This document shows positions 41,051 to 51,879 of a stretch of 64,000 nt of DNA, piece by piece; within the stretch, counting starts at the first letter, position 1; every line of letters starts with the position of its first letter. A program made the position numbers and the translations under genes. The DNA is from Marihabitans asiaticum (lineage in GTDB: Bacteria; Actinomycetota; Actinomycetes; Actinomycetales; Dermatophilaceae). A model generated the notes under the pieces. That model did no database searches and was not told the DNA's origin. It worked only from the letters and a program-made list of their open reading frames with translations. Where the stretch lies: assembly GCF_007828725.1 (NCBI RefSeq), contig NZ_VIUW01000004.1:294367-358366 (forward strand). Reading direction: 5' to 3'.

Positions 41051-41722
41051 ATGATCATGCACCCCACCACTGACGCCACCGGTCACGAATTCGCCCCGAG
41101 CGCCGGGTACGCCACCGCCCACGGCGACGACGACGGGGTCCGCCGGATCTCGGTGGTCTTCATCGGCGACGCGCTCGTCGCGGGTAACGGCGACCCCAAG
41201 GCGCAGGGCTGGGTGGGTCGGGTCATGGGCCGCACCAGCGTCGAGGGCGCGTACCTGACCCACTACAACCTCGGGGTGGCTCGGCAGACCTCCGGCGAGG
41301 TCGCCCAGCGCTGGGAGGCCGAGGCGCCGCTGCGGTGGCGCGGTGCGAGCGACCGGCGACTCGTCGTGTCGATGGGGCGCGACGACATCGACGGCGCGGT
41401 CTCGCTGGCCCGGCACCGGCTCAACCTGGCAAACATCCTCGACGAGTGCTCCAGCCAGGGCGTCGGGACCTTCGTCGTCGGTCCGGCCCCGACGGGCAAC
41501 CCCGAGGCCGACGACCAGCTGCGTCAGATCACCGAGGCGCAGAAGGACGTGTGCGAGCGGCGCGGGGTGCACTTCGTCGACGTCTTCACCCCGCTCGCCG
41601 GTCACGAGCAGTGGGACAGCGACATCGCCTCGAGCATCGACGGCACCAACCCGGGGCAGGCCGGCTACGGCCTCATCGCTTGGCTGGTGCTGCACCACGG
41701 CTGGTCCGACTGGATCGCCTGA
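41051..41722 (+). CDS. SGNH-fold hydrolase-like protein lacking the catalytic residues
   Basis: The 223-residue protein has the SGNH/GDSL fold layout: RRISVVFIGDALVAGNGDP as block I, HYNLGVARQTSGEVA as block II, RRLVVSMGRDDIDG as block III, and SSIDGTNPGQAGYGLIAWLVL as block V. The nucleophile serine of GDS is alanine (A41), the block III GxND asparagine is replaced (GRDD), and the block V histidine (DxxH) is asparagine (N200). The codons at 41171 and 41648 are clear. It may be a non-enzymatic member or use altered chemistry. It is the third gene of the kgd run. Confidence 0.8.
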   Translation: MIMHPTTDATGHEFAPSAGYATAHGDDDGVRRISVVFIGDALVAGNGDPKAQGWVGRVMGRTSVEGAYLTHYNLGVARQTSGEVAQRWEAEAPLRWRGASDRRLVVSMGRDDIDGAVSLARHRLNLANILDECSSQGVGTFVVGPAPTGNPEADDQLRQITEAQKDVCERRGVHFVDVFTPLAGHEQWDSDIASSIDGTNPGQAGYGLIAWLVLHHGWSDWIA

Positions 41723-41736
41723 CCCGCCTCCCCCTT

Positions 41737-41803
41737 CGCCCCACGCCTCTCCCCTCTCGCTCCTCCCCTCTCGCCCCCTCCCCTCTCGCCCCCTCCCCTC
41801 CCG
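41737..41803. repeat. Pyrimidine-rich short tandem repeat
   Basis: CTCCCCTCTCGCCCC-like units repeat about four times. This is low-complexity DNA just after the SGNH-like gene. The 254-bp gap 41723-41976 contains only this and the palindromic repeats. Confidence 0.6.
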
Positions 41804-41810
41804 CCGATTC

Positions 41811-41977
41811 GAGGTAGATCTGTCCCGCCCAGCCGGGCGCATCTACCTCTAATCGCCGACCCGGGGTGCGACTCGAGGTAGGACTGTCCCGCCCAGCCGG
41901 GCGCATCTACCTCTAATCGCCGACCCGGGGTGCGACTCGAGGTACGACTGTCCCGCCCAGCCGGGCGCATCTACCTC
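41811..41977 (+). repeat. Three direct copies of the 39-bp GAGGTAG palindrome
   Basis: Units at 41811-41849, 41875-41913 and 41939-41977 begin GAGGTAG or GAGGTAC and end CATCTACCTC, with a GC core (CGCCCAGCCGGGCG). The period is 64 bp, and the spacers (TAATCGCCGACCCGGGGTGC) are also repeated. The last unit touches the stop codon of the nuclease-like gene. Confidence 0.9.
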
Positions 41978-42927
41978 TAATCAGCGAAGGGGGTCGCCGC
42001 CTGCGGCCGTAGCGGCGGCAGGGCGAGACCACGGGCCAGCTGGTCGAAGAAGGCGTCGGCCTCGACCCGGAGCCCCACGACATTGATGCGCAGCACCCGG
42101 TCCTCCCCGAGGACAAGCTCGTTCGCTCGGAGGTAGTCCTCCGTCGTCTTCAGGCCCCAGAGGTGGCCCGCACCGTCGATCTCTACGACGACCCCGTTCG
42201 CCTCGTAGTAGCCGTCGAGGTACGCGTGACCGTTGGGCAAGGTCCGGAGCACCTGCCTGGTCGGGGCGGGGATGCCCCTGGCCCGGCACTGCGCGGTGAA
42301 GTCCAGCTCACCCAGCGAGTGAGCGCCATCAGCGATATCGCCCACCAGCGCCTTGATCAGGGCCCGCCGGGTCCGACCTCGCACGACCCGCTGAGCCTCG
42401 ACCAGCTGCGCGCCGGTCACGATCCGCTGCTGAACGGCCATCGCGAGGATCGTCGCGGCTGACCGGTCAGTCACGGCCCAGTGCGCCGCCCGGATCGCTG
42501 CGACCGCCGGACGGGTGCGAGGCAGTCCGGAGCTCGTCTGCTCGTCGTCGACCCGCCGGGCGACCTTGTGCACCTTGACTCCCTCCGCGCTGAGGTAGTC
42601 GTGGCGGTGCAGGAGCGAGACGTGGACGACATCGTCGCGCCAGCCGGTGAGGCCAGCCGCCTGAAGCGCCGACACGCCATCGACGAGCGCCACCCCTTCG
42701 CCGGTCTCCCAGACAGCACGCCATCGCTGCGCCAGGTCGGTGAGCGGCGCGTCCCGCAGGTGGATCGTCTGGCGGCCGGCGACGCTCCACCGCCTCTGGC
42801 GCACCTGGCGAGCGGTCATCTTGCGGTCGATGCCCTTGCCACGCAGCCACACTCGGCTCACGGCGAGGTCGGTGTCCGCCGCCTGCTCGCACAGCCACGC
42901 GTGCATCTGTACCGGTGAGCGCTTCAT
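41977..42927 (-). CDS. AbiEi/DUF559-like protein (possible PD-(D/E)XK-related nuclease)
   Basis: The product of about 316 residues has an N-terminal region with TARQVRQRRWSVAGRQTIHLRD, like the winged-helix start of AbiEi-type antitoxins. The C-terminal domain LDGYYEANGVVVEIDGAGHLWG and VLRINVVGLRVEADAFFDQLARGL resembles DUF559/Vsr-like folds, where D and E-x-D could be metal ligands. The start is uncertain: ATG 42927 is my choice, and an ATG at 43041 is possible but would begin inside a repeat. The gene is bounded by three palindromes downstream and two in opposite orientation upstream. I infer a mobile or selfish role but cannot prove one. Confidence 0.7.
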   Translation of the reverse strand: MKRSPVQMHAWLCEQAADTDLAVSRVWLRGKGIDRKMTARQVRQRRWSVAGRQTIHLRDAPLTDLAQRWRAVWETGEGVALVDGVSALQAAGLTGWRDDVVHVSLLHRHDYLSAEGVKVHKVARRVDDEQTSSGLPRTRPAVAAIRAAHWAVTDRSAATILAMAVQQRIVTGAQLVEAQRVVRGRTRRALIKALVGDIADGAHSLGELDFTAQCRARGIPAPTRQVLRTLPNGHAYLDGYYEANGVVVEIDGAGHLWGLKTTEDYLRANELVLGEDRVLRINVVGLRVEADAFFDQLARGLALPPLRPQAATPFAD

Positions 42928-43050
42928 GGCTCGACGATGCAGCGCAGCAGCTACGCCTCGCAGCACCCCGAGCGCTGGCGTGGATAGCCGTGCTCGCACC
43001 TGCGGGGTTGTGCAGGACTCTTCGTGCTCGCCCCACCCCATCGGCGATTG

Positions 43051-43154
43051 GAGGTAGAAACGCCCGGCTGGGTGGAACAGATCTACCTCGAATCAGCAAC
43101 CGGGGGCGGCGAGTGGAGGTAGAAGCGCCCGGCTGGGTGGGACAGACCTACCTC
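43051..43154 (-). repeat. Two copies of the 39-bp palindrome, opposite orientation
   Basis: Units at 43051-43089 and 43116-43154 begin GAGGTAGAA and end CTACCTC, with core CGCCCGGCTGGGTGG, the complement of the core in the left-hand copies. The spacing is 65 bp. They lie in the 276-bp non-coding stretch upstream of the nuclease-like gene. Confidence 0.88.
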
Positions 43155-43203
43155 GAATCGGCGAGAGGGGGCGGGGAGCGACCGGGGGCGGGGGGCGAAG
43201 GGG

Positions 43204-43788
43204 TCAGAAGCGGGCTTCGAGACCGACGATCGTCTCGACGGCCTCGTCGACCTCCCGGGCCATCGTGTCGAAGTGGTCCTGACTGCGACGGTAGGGGTCG
43301 GCTACGTCGTCGGCACCCTCGTCGACGCGGTGCCGGCCACGCTCGCGGGCCAGCTCGGCGGGGATCCGCGCCCACCGCTCATCGGGCCCGTCGCACCCCT
43401 CCAGCCGCTCGGTCCAGGGCTGGGTCTGCTCGGCCGCGTCGATCAGGCGCGCGATCTCCTTGAGCGTGAAGCACCGCTTGAGCAGCCGCGGGGCGTAGCT
43501 GAGCACGGCCCGGCGGTGCTCGACGGTCATCGCGAGCACGAGGTCGACGTCGTCGAGCATCCGCTCGCTGATCTGCCGCGCAGCGAAGTCGGCGTGCTCG
43601 ATTCCCTTGAACTCCAGGTGCACGACACTGCCGGGGTCAACGGGGTGGTCGACGAGCGCACCGACACCGGCGCTGGACACCTCGAACGCCCCCGGGCGTA
43701 CCTGCTCGAGCCGGTGCCCGAGCAGCAGGTGGGCGTAGGGCGAGCGGCAGATGTTGCCGGTGCAGACGGTGAGGATGCGCACGCTCAT
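43204..43788 (-). CDS. Low-molecular-weight protein-tyrosine-phosphatase
   Basis: The 194-residue protein starts MSVRILTVCTGNICRSPYAH, containing the C9-x5-R15 catalytic loop of the LMW-PTP family. The general-acid region is ADDVADPYRRSQDHF near residue 170. In exopolysaccharide loci such enzymes (Wzb, PtpA) dephosphorylate tyrosine kinases that set chain length. No kinase gene is visible here. The protein is longer than the usual 150-160 residues, with an added segment around 110-160. I chose the ATG at 43788, which has GAGG ahead. The stop is followed by the CCCCTTCGC motif. Confidence 0.93.
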   Translation of the reverse strand: MSVRILTVCTGNICRSPYAHLLLGHRLEQVRPGAFEVSSAGVGALVDHPVDPGSVVHLEFKGIEHADFAARQISERMLDDVDLVLAMTVEHRRAVLSYAPRLLKRCFTLKEIARLIDAAEQTQPWTERLEGCDGPDERWARIPAELARERGRHRVDEGADDVADPYRRSQDHFDTMAREVDEAVETIVGLEARF

Positions 43789-43851
43789 GTGCCCATCCTC
43801 GCGGCCCACGCCGCCCCGAGCCAAGCAGGCCGGCGCGTGGCGGTCGGCACG

Positions 43852-45242
43852 TCAGTCCCGCAGGTAGGCGGCGAGCGCCTCACGCTGATCGCGCGCCTGC
43901 CACCCGGTCGCCTCGAGACGCTCCAGCGACAGCGTGCTGCGGGCGGGCCGAGGCGAGACGGGTGTCGACGCCCCAGCCGTGTACTCCGCGGTCGACACCC
44001 CGGTCACGTCGTCGGCCGAGCGACCGCTCGCCACGAAGACCTCGCGGGCGATGTCGGCCCAGCTCATCGGCTCACCTGAGCAGGTGCACCCGTACACGCC
44101 GTACGGCGCGCCGACGTTGAGCAGGTGCGCGACCGCGCCGGCGAGGTCGTCGGCGAAGCTCAGCCGCCCCACCTGGTCGTCGACGACGCGGGGGGACACC
44201 CCTTCGCGCGCCAGCCGGGCCATCGTCGAGACGAAGTTGCCCCCCTCCCCGATCACCCAGGACGTGCGCAGCACGTAGTGCCGCGGGGCGACGGTGACCG
44301 CGAGGTCGCCGGCGGCCTTGGACTGGCCGTACACACCGAGGGGGGCCACCCCTTCGCCCTCGTCGTGCACCTCGGCGGTGCCGTCGAAGACGTAGTCGGA
44401 GGAGAAGTGCACCAGGGTCAGGTCGTGCTCGACCGCGAGCGCGGCGAGCGCGGCGGGACCGGTGGCGTTGGCCGCCCACGCCTCGCGCCGGCCCTGCGGG
44501 GTCTCGGCGGCGTCGACGGCGGTCATGGCGGCGGCGTTGATCACGACGTCGACGGAGGACCAGTCGTACTCGGCCAGCGCCTGCGGCGAGGTGAGGTCGA
44601 GCTCGGCGCGGGTGACCCCCTTCGCTCCCGGGAGGGCGCGCAGCAGCACCTGCCCGACCTGACCACCGGCCCCCAGGACGACGATCGAAGGGGGGTCGGC
44701 GGCGAAGGGGGTGACCTCACCGAGCCGCGGGTTGGCCTGGTCCTTGGCGGAGATCTCGGCCTCGGTGAGCGGGATCGGCCAGTCGATGGCGGCGTCCGGA
44801 TCGTCGAGGGCGAGTGCGGGGTAGGTGATGCCGGGGCGCCAGTGGTCGTTGACGAGGTAGGTGTAGGCGGTGCCGTCCTCGAGCGCCTGGTAGCTGTTGC
44901 CGACGCCGCGGGGGACGAAGACGGCGGTGTCGGGGCCGATCTCGACGCTCACCGTCGCCCCGAAGGTCTCGCCCTTGCGGAGGTCGACCCACGCGCCGAA
45001 GACCGAGCCGGTGGCGACGGTGACGAGCTTGTCCCACGGCTCGGCGTGGATGCCGCGGGTGGCGCCGCGCGAGGCGTTGTAGGAGATGTTGCTCTGCACG
45101 GGACCGAAGTCGGGCAGCCCGAGCGCGGTCATCTTCTCGCGCTGCCAGGCTTCCTTGAACCAGCCGCGGGCGTCGCCGTGCACGGGGAGGGCGAGCACGA
45201 GCAGCCCGGGGATGGCGGTGGTGCGGGCGGCGAGCTCGGCCA

Positions 45243-45243
<1 letters not shown>
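43852..45243 (-). CDS. rmlCD: RmlC-RmlD fusion for dTDP-L-rhamnose synthesis
   Basis: The 463-residue protein joins two consecutive enzymes. Residues 1-195 are the 3,5-epimerase RmlC, a cupin with GDARGWFKEAWQREKM, the catalytic ASRGATRGIHAEPWDKLVT-like motif and PRGVGNSYQAL. Residues 200-463 are the reductase RmlD, with VVLGAGGQVGQVLL, DVVINAAAMTAVDAAE, HFSSDYVFDG and the YGQSKAAGD active site. Together they turn dTDP-4-keto-6-deoxyglucose into dTDP-rhamnose. The ATG at 45243 overlaps the rmlB stop by one base. Such fusions are known in actinobacteria. Confidence 0.94.
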
Positions 45244-47122
<1,879 letters not shown>

Positions 47123-47295
47123 TTCTATCCACCCAAGTTAATAGACACCACCCAGCCTGCTACAGGGCCACGAGCCCCACATCAGAGCCCGTCACGCGAA
47201 GAGTCGAAGAGCCCATATAGGAGCCGGGTCGCCTCAATAGACTTAACCCCGCCAGCACCCGCGGGCCCTGGCCGCTGATCGGAATGGGGTGACGT

Positions 47296-48458
47296 GTGGA
47301 TGACACTGTTGCGGTCCTTGGCCTCGGCTACGTCGGACTCCCCCTTACCCGAGAGGCCACCCGCGCCGGTCTGACGGTCGTCGGCTACGACGTCGACCAG
47401 GGCGTCGTCGACGCTCTCAACTCCGGCACCTCGCACGTCGACGACCTCTCAACGCCGACATCGTCGAGATGGTCAAGGCGGCCCCGACCTGGGCCCGATC
47501 AACGCCGCAACCGCTACCATCGCCGAGCACCTCGCTGCTGGCCAGACCGTCATCCTCGAGTCGACGACCTATCCCGGCACCACCGACGAGGTCGTTCGTC
47601 CCGCTCTCGAGGCGGGCGGGCTGAAGGCCGGCACCGACTTCCATCTCGCCTTCTCCCCCGAGCGGATCGACCCGGGCAACGAGCGGTTCGGAGCGAACAA
47701 CACCCCCAAGGTCGTCGGCGGCCACAAGCCGGCCTGCGTCGACGCCGCCGCCTTCTACGGCCGCTTCGTCGACACCGTCGTCCGCGCCAAGGGCACCCGC
47801 GAGGCCGAGACGGCCAAGCTGCTCGAGAACACCTACCGCCACATCAAGATCGCCCTGGTCAACGAGATTGCCCGCTTCTGCCACGACCTCGACATCGACC
47901 TCTGGGACGTCATCGACGCCGCCAAGCCCAAGCCCTTCGGCTTCCAGGCCTTCTACCCAGGGGCCCGGCGTCGGCGGGCACTGCATCCCGATCGACCCCA
48001 ACTACCTCTCGCACAACGTGCGCACCCGACTCGGCTACCCCTTCCGCTTCGTCGAGCTCGCGCAGGAGATCAACGCCACCATGCCGGCATACGTCGTGCA
48101 GCGCGCGCAGAACCTGCTCAACGAGGACAGCAAGGCCCTCCGCGGCAGCACCGTGCTACTCAGGGGTGACGTACAAGCCCGACATCGCCGACCAGCGCGA
48201 GTCCCCCGCGGTGCCGCGGCCCAGCAGCTCATCGCGAAGGGGGCGAAGGTCCAGTTCCACGACGACAAGGTCGAGAGCTGGCACGCCGTCCCTGACGCCG
48301 AGAAGGTCGACGACGGCGAGGCCGCGGTCGCCGCGGCGGACCTCGCCATCCTCGTGCAGAACCACAAGACCTACGACCTCGACGCGATAGCCGCTGCGGC
48401 CCAGCGGATGCTCGACACCCGTGGGGTGGCAAGCGGCGAGCGGGTCCGGAGGCTGTAG
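47296..48458 (+). pseudogene. Disrupted nucleotide-sugar dehydrogenase (WbpA/WecC type)
   Basis: Homology runs through all three frames. It starts VAVLGLGYVGLPLTREATRAG in frame 1, jumps near 47450 to NADIVEMVKAA, and then lacks about 35-40 codons that normally hold the VICVPTP segment. It resumes near 47483 in a third frame with PDLGPINAATATIAEHLAAG. Single-base changes near 47961, 48163 and 48215 shift it again between PGVGGHCIPIDPNYLSH, GVTYKPDIADQRESPAVP and AAQQLIAKGAKVQ. The intact family oxidises UDP-N-acetyl sugars to uronic acids for capsule. The internal deletion argues for true decay rather than sequencing error alone. Confidence 0.88.
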
Positions 48459-48574
48459 CGACCCCTTCGAGTCTCGTCGCAGAGCTCCGCCCATGCAGAA
48501 CGTGGGACCCCAGCACCTCAGGGATCGTCTCGTGAAGCACCTCAGGGAATCGTCTCCGGGCCAGGCGCCCGCAC

Positions 48575-48727
48575 GGGATCATCGGCACTGCCCTGCTGCT
48601 GCTCGGCCCGATCCTCTGGGGCGGGGTGCGTCGCGCCCTCGGCCTGCCTGCCTTCTCCGCACCCACCGACGACGACCTCCTCGCCGCGGGCCGACGTCAC
48701 CCCCCTTCGCCGAGAGGACCCGCATGA
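48575..48727 (+). pseudogene. Remnant of the 3' end of an unknown gene before cysQ
   Basis: An open frame without a start reads [20 protein letters not shown], then [16 protein letters not shown], and ends in a TGA that overlaps the cysQ ATG as ATGA. The codon use and a hydrophobic-then-polar pattern look like the C-terminus of a membrane protein once coupled to cysQ. Upstream the frame has no start, and two near-identical segments (CACCTCAGGGATCGTCTC) lie at about 48513 and 48540. I cannot name the parent gene. Confidence 0.45.
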
Positions 48728-49353
48728 GCCACGACGCCGCCGCCCGTCTCGCCCGAGAGGCCGGTGAGGCGCTGCTGCAGGTCCGCCGCGACAACGCCGA
48801 CCTCGCGGCGTCGGACCCCAAGGCCCTCAAGGACCTCGGGGACGCGACCTCCCAGGCGCTGCTCGCCCGGCTGCTCGCCGAGCACTTCCCGGGCGACGCC
48901 GTGCTCTCCGGAGAAGCCGCGGACTCCTCGGCCCGGCTGAGCGCCGAGCGGGTCTGGATCATCGACCCCCTTGACGGCACCCGCGAGTTCAGCGAGGCCG
49001 GCCGGCCCGACTGGGCCGTGCACGTGGCCCTCTGGGCGAAGGGGGACCTCCTCGCCGACCGGCTCGGCGCCACCCTCATGCCGATGGGTTCGGCCGGGGT
49101 CAAGGCGATGTCCGTCGTCGACGGCGAGGCCGACGCCTACGTGCACGCCGGAGGGCAGTACGAGTGGGACTCCGCCGCCCCCGTCGCCGTCGCCCGAGCC
49201 CACGGCCTACACACCAGCCGCGTCGACGGCGCCCCGCTGGAGTACAACCGGCCCGACCCGTGGCTGCCCGACCTGCTCGTCTGCCGGCCAGAGGTCGCCG
49301 AAGAGATCCTCGATGCGATCCGCGCCAGCTCACCCTCGGTCGAGCAGACCTGA
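48724..49353 (+). CDS. cysQ: 3'(2'),5'-bisphosphate nucleotidase CysQ with an internal deletion
   Basis: CysQ removes 3'-phosphoadenosine 5'-phosphate left by sulfate activation and sulfotransferases. Family motifs present are [27 protein letters not shown] (metal-binding DPLDGT) and [13 protein letters not shown] near the end. Relatives are about 250-270 residues; this one is 209. The missing stretch of about 50 residues lies between [16 protein letters not shown] and [17 protein letters not shown], where relatives have the AVALP...SRTRPP segment. The reading frame is kept. The deletion removes part of the fold between the two lobes, so activity is doubtful. It sits next to two broken genes. 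Confidence 0.85.
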   Translation: MSHDAAARLAREAGEALLQVRRDNADLAASDPKALKDLGDATSQALLARLLAEHFPGDAVLSGEAADSSARLSAERVWIIDPLDGTREFSEAGRPDWAVHVALWAKGDLLADRLGATLMPMGSAGVKAMSVVDGEADAYVHAGGQYEWDSAAPVAVARAHGLHTSRVDGAPLEYNRPDPWLPDLLVCRPEVAEEILDAIRASSPSVEQT

Positions 49354-49496
49354 GCCTCGCCTGCCGCGCCGACAGGCGTTGATCTAGGACGCATTTGGCC
49401 ATTTCGGTTGACGACCATATGGCCCGGGTGGAACATGAAGAGGCAACAAGGACCGCGATGGGCCTGACCATCGCACGGGGTGCCTCGACGGGGCCG

Positions 49497-49525
49497 TTGA
49501 CCGGTTAACGAGGATCGTCAGGTAT
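49497..49525 (+). promoter_or_regulatory. Possible promoter of the exopolysaccharide run
   Basis: TTGACC at 49497 and AGGTAT at 49520 are 17 bases apart, in the 247-bp, relatively AT-rich gap between cysQ and the cupin gene. The -10 match is weak. It would serve the eight overlapping genes that follow. Confidence 0.35.
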
Positions 49526-49600
49526 CGGCAGTATCGGTGGATGAGGGGCCGAGGCCGGGCCTGGTGCGGGGACGCACGTACGACCGCAGCTGCGGTGGGG

Positions 49601-50587
49601 ATGAAGAAGAACCGGTTCGAGGGGAGCCGGGTGGGGCACGCCGATGGCGTGAGCAGAAAGAACGAGGGGAAGCAGTTGGGGACCATCGAGTGGGGATTCG
49701 ACGACATCTCGGACTGGGGACGAGGTCCGCACCGGGCGCGGCACAGGCTGCACGAGCATCCGGCCTTCCAGCCCGGCGCGCTGGCGGACCTGCTGGACCG
49801 GGTGCCCCGCGACATCGTGCACCCGTACACGATGGGCAGCGACCCGGCCCGCACCGACCAGTGGAGACGGGGGGAGGTGACACATCTCTCCGGGGCTCAG
49901 CTGCTGGAGGTCGTCGAGCGTGGCCGGCTGTGGCTCAACATCGTCGACGTGGGGACGCACGACCCCACGATCGCCGACCTCACCCGGGGCCTCTACGCCG
50001 AGATCACCGACCTCGCGCCCGGCTTCGCGCCGACCTCGGTGAAGGCGACCCTGCTCATCGCCTCACCCACGGCGCAGGTCTACTACCACGCCGACAACCA
50101 GCCCAACGCGCTGTGGCACCTGCGTGGCTCCAAGCGGCTCTTCGTGTACCCGAAGGGGCAGCGCTTCATCACCGACGAGCAGCTCGAGCGCATCGTGGCC
50201 GGCGTCGCCGACGAGCAGCTGCCCTACCGGCCCGAGCTCGACCAGCACGCCACCGTCATGGACCTCGAGCCGGGCGACGTGGCCTGGTGGCCGCAGAACT
50301 CACCGCACCGCGTGGTCAACCTCGCCGGGCTCAACGTCTCGTTGTCCACAGAGCACCGCACGGCAGCCTCGACTCGACGCGAGCGGATCACCGCGAGCAA
50401 CCACGCCCTCCGGCGAGGGATGCCCGCGCTGCCACCCTCCAGCACCGACCGCGGTCTGGCCACCAGCGGCAAGATCGCCCTCGGCCGGGTGCTACGCCGG
50501 GCCATCCGCCGGACCGGTGCTCCAGGTCCGCCTCCCACTTTCGAGATCGACCCGTCGTGCGACGGCGGAGTGCGGCTCACCTCATGA
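49601..50587 (+). CDS. Cupin/JmjC-like protein at the head of the exopolysaccharide run
   Basis: The product of about 328 residues has a cupin-8/JmjC-type double-stranded beta-helix. VYYHADNQPNALWHLRGSKRL gives a possible metal triad with H163 and D165, and LEPGDVAWWPQNSPHRVVN gives H236. Members are Fe(II)/2-oxoglutarate oxygenases or structural relatives, and some act in polysaccharide loci; the substrate here is unknown. The start is uncertain: ATG 49601 is chosen, with an ATG at 49541 possible. The stop overlaps the next ATG as ATGA, coupling it to the GNAT-like gene. Confidence 0.75.
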   Translation: MKKNRFEGSRVGHADGVSRKNEGKQLGTIEWGFDDISDWGRGPHRARHRLHEHPAFQPGALADLLDRVPRDIVHPYTMGSDPARTDQWRRGEVTHLSGAQLLEVVERGRLWLNIVDVGTHDPTIADLTRGLYAEITDLAPGFAPTSVKATLLIASPTAQVYYHADNQPNALWHLRGSKRLFVYPKGQRFITDEQLERIVAGVADEQLPYRPELDQHATVMDLEPGDVAWWPQNSPHRVVNLAGLNVSLSTEHRTAASTRRERITASNHALRRGMPALPPSSTDRGLATSGKIALGRVLRRAIRRTGAPGPPPTFEIDPSCDGGVRLTS

Positions 50588-51795
50588 CCACCGCCGCCCC
50601 CGTACGCCCGGACCCGGGCCACACCATCAGTCAGCGCACCCATGCTGCGCTGACACATCGAGCGACCCCGTTGTCCGCTGTCGTCGAGGACATCACCGAC
50701 CTCCACGACGAGCTGAGCGTGCCACTGACCGCGCACGCCCGGTGGCTCCTCGCACGCGCCCAGGCCACCCGCCAGCCGTGCACCGCTGTCGTCGTCGACG
50801 ACGTCCTGAGCGGGCGCGTACGCGCAGCCGCGCTGCTCACGAGGAGCCACCGCCCCTTCGTCCCCGTCGCCGAGATCCGTCTCGTCGGGCACGGCACGAG
50901 CGACGAGCTGTGCCTCGCAGCCGCGAGCGGGGACGCCGCCGAGGCGTTGGCCGACGGCATCGTCGACCTGCTCGACCGCGAACGCCTCTGGCATCTCCAC
51001 CTCGAGCAGCTCCCGGCCGGAGACCCCGTGCTCCGCGCCCTGTCCGCCCGTCTGCCCCACACGCGGGTCACCGCCGGCGACGCGCTGCCTCGCACCGCCT
51101 GGCCGGCCCCGCGCCCGGAGCGGGGATGGGCCGCGCGCAAGATCCGCAACCAGGTGCGTCGCGCCGAGCGCGCCGCCGACGAGTCCGGCCTGCCCTGGTC
51201 GATCGACGTCATCGACGACCGCGACAGCGTGCTCGCCGCGCTCCCGGAGACTCTCGAGGTCAGGCGAGCCCGCGAGCTCGACCTCTCCCGGGTCGACGGT
51301 CTCGCAAGCGCCGACCGAGCAGGCGCCCACGTTGCCGCCATCTCCTCCGTCGCCGAGCACGGGCAGGTCGAGCTGTGGCGTCTACGCCACGCCGGTGAGC
51401 TGGTCGCCTATCTCGTCGCCGGGCACGACCACGGCTGGATCCGGCTGCTCGACAGCCGCATCCGACCGGGCAGCGAGGCGATCTCGCCCGGCCTGATCCT
51501 GCACGGACGGGCACAGGTCACCTGGTATGCCGACACCAAGATCGTCGGGGTCGACTTCGGCCGTGGCGCCTCCACCTTCAAGCACAAGTGGTGCCAGGCC
51601 GAGCACGAGACATCAACGCTGCATGCCTGGTCGCACCAATGGCTGGAGACCGTCGGGTCGGCCGCCACCAGCGCAGATCTCCGCGCCCGCGACGCACTGC
51701 GCTCCGCACGCGAGTCCTCCCCCATCTTCGCCCGCGCGGTCCGCGCGGTCCGACGCGCACAAACCGCCTCGGCCTCTCGCCCAGGCCACCGCTAG
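50584..51795 (+). CDS. GNAT-like protein of the BioF2/CelD type
   Basis: The 403-residue protein has the two-lobed acyltransferase layout of CelD/BioF2 proteins. The second lobe has KIRNQVRRAERAADESG, an RARELDLSRVDGLAS helix, GELVAYLVAGHDHGWIRLLDSR and SPGLILHGRAQVTWYADTK. It ends VDFGRGASTFKHKW, a motif typical of the family (FGRG.. YK..W). Such proteins acylate sugars or form glycan side groups in exopolysaccharide clusters. It is coupled to the cupin gene. The substrate is not evident. Confidence 0.82.
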   Translation: MTTAAPVRPDPGHTISQRTHAALTHRATPLSAVVEDITDLHDELSVPLTAHARWLLARAQATRQPCTAVVVDDVLSGRVRAAALLTRSHRPFVPVAEIRLVGHGTSDELCLAAASGDAAEALADGIVDLLDRERLWHLHLEQLPAGDPVLRALSARLPHTRVTAGDALPRTAWPAPRPERGWAARKIRNQVRRAERAADESGLPWSIDVIDDRDSVLAALPETLEVRRARELDLSRVDGLASADRAGAHVAAISSVAEHGQVELWRLRHAGELVAYLVAGHDHGWIRLLDSRIRPGSEAISPGLILHGRAQVTWYADTKIVGVDFGRGASTFKHKWCQAEHETSTLHAWSHQWLETVGSAATSADLRARDALRSARESSPIFARAVRAVRRAQTASASRPGHR

Positions 51796-51879
51796 CAGCT
51801 GCGTCGGCGGTGAGGGACACACCGGCAGCGCAGCCACACATCGCACAGCTCGAGCACGACGTCTTGGGGGACCACCACG

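Noticed and set aside
49537..50583. Extension of the BioF2-like gene upstream
   Set aside because: The frame is open but antisense-like in composition and overlaps the cupin gene; the ATG at 50584 with ATGA overlap is the sensible start.
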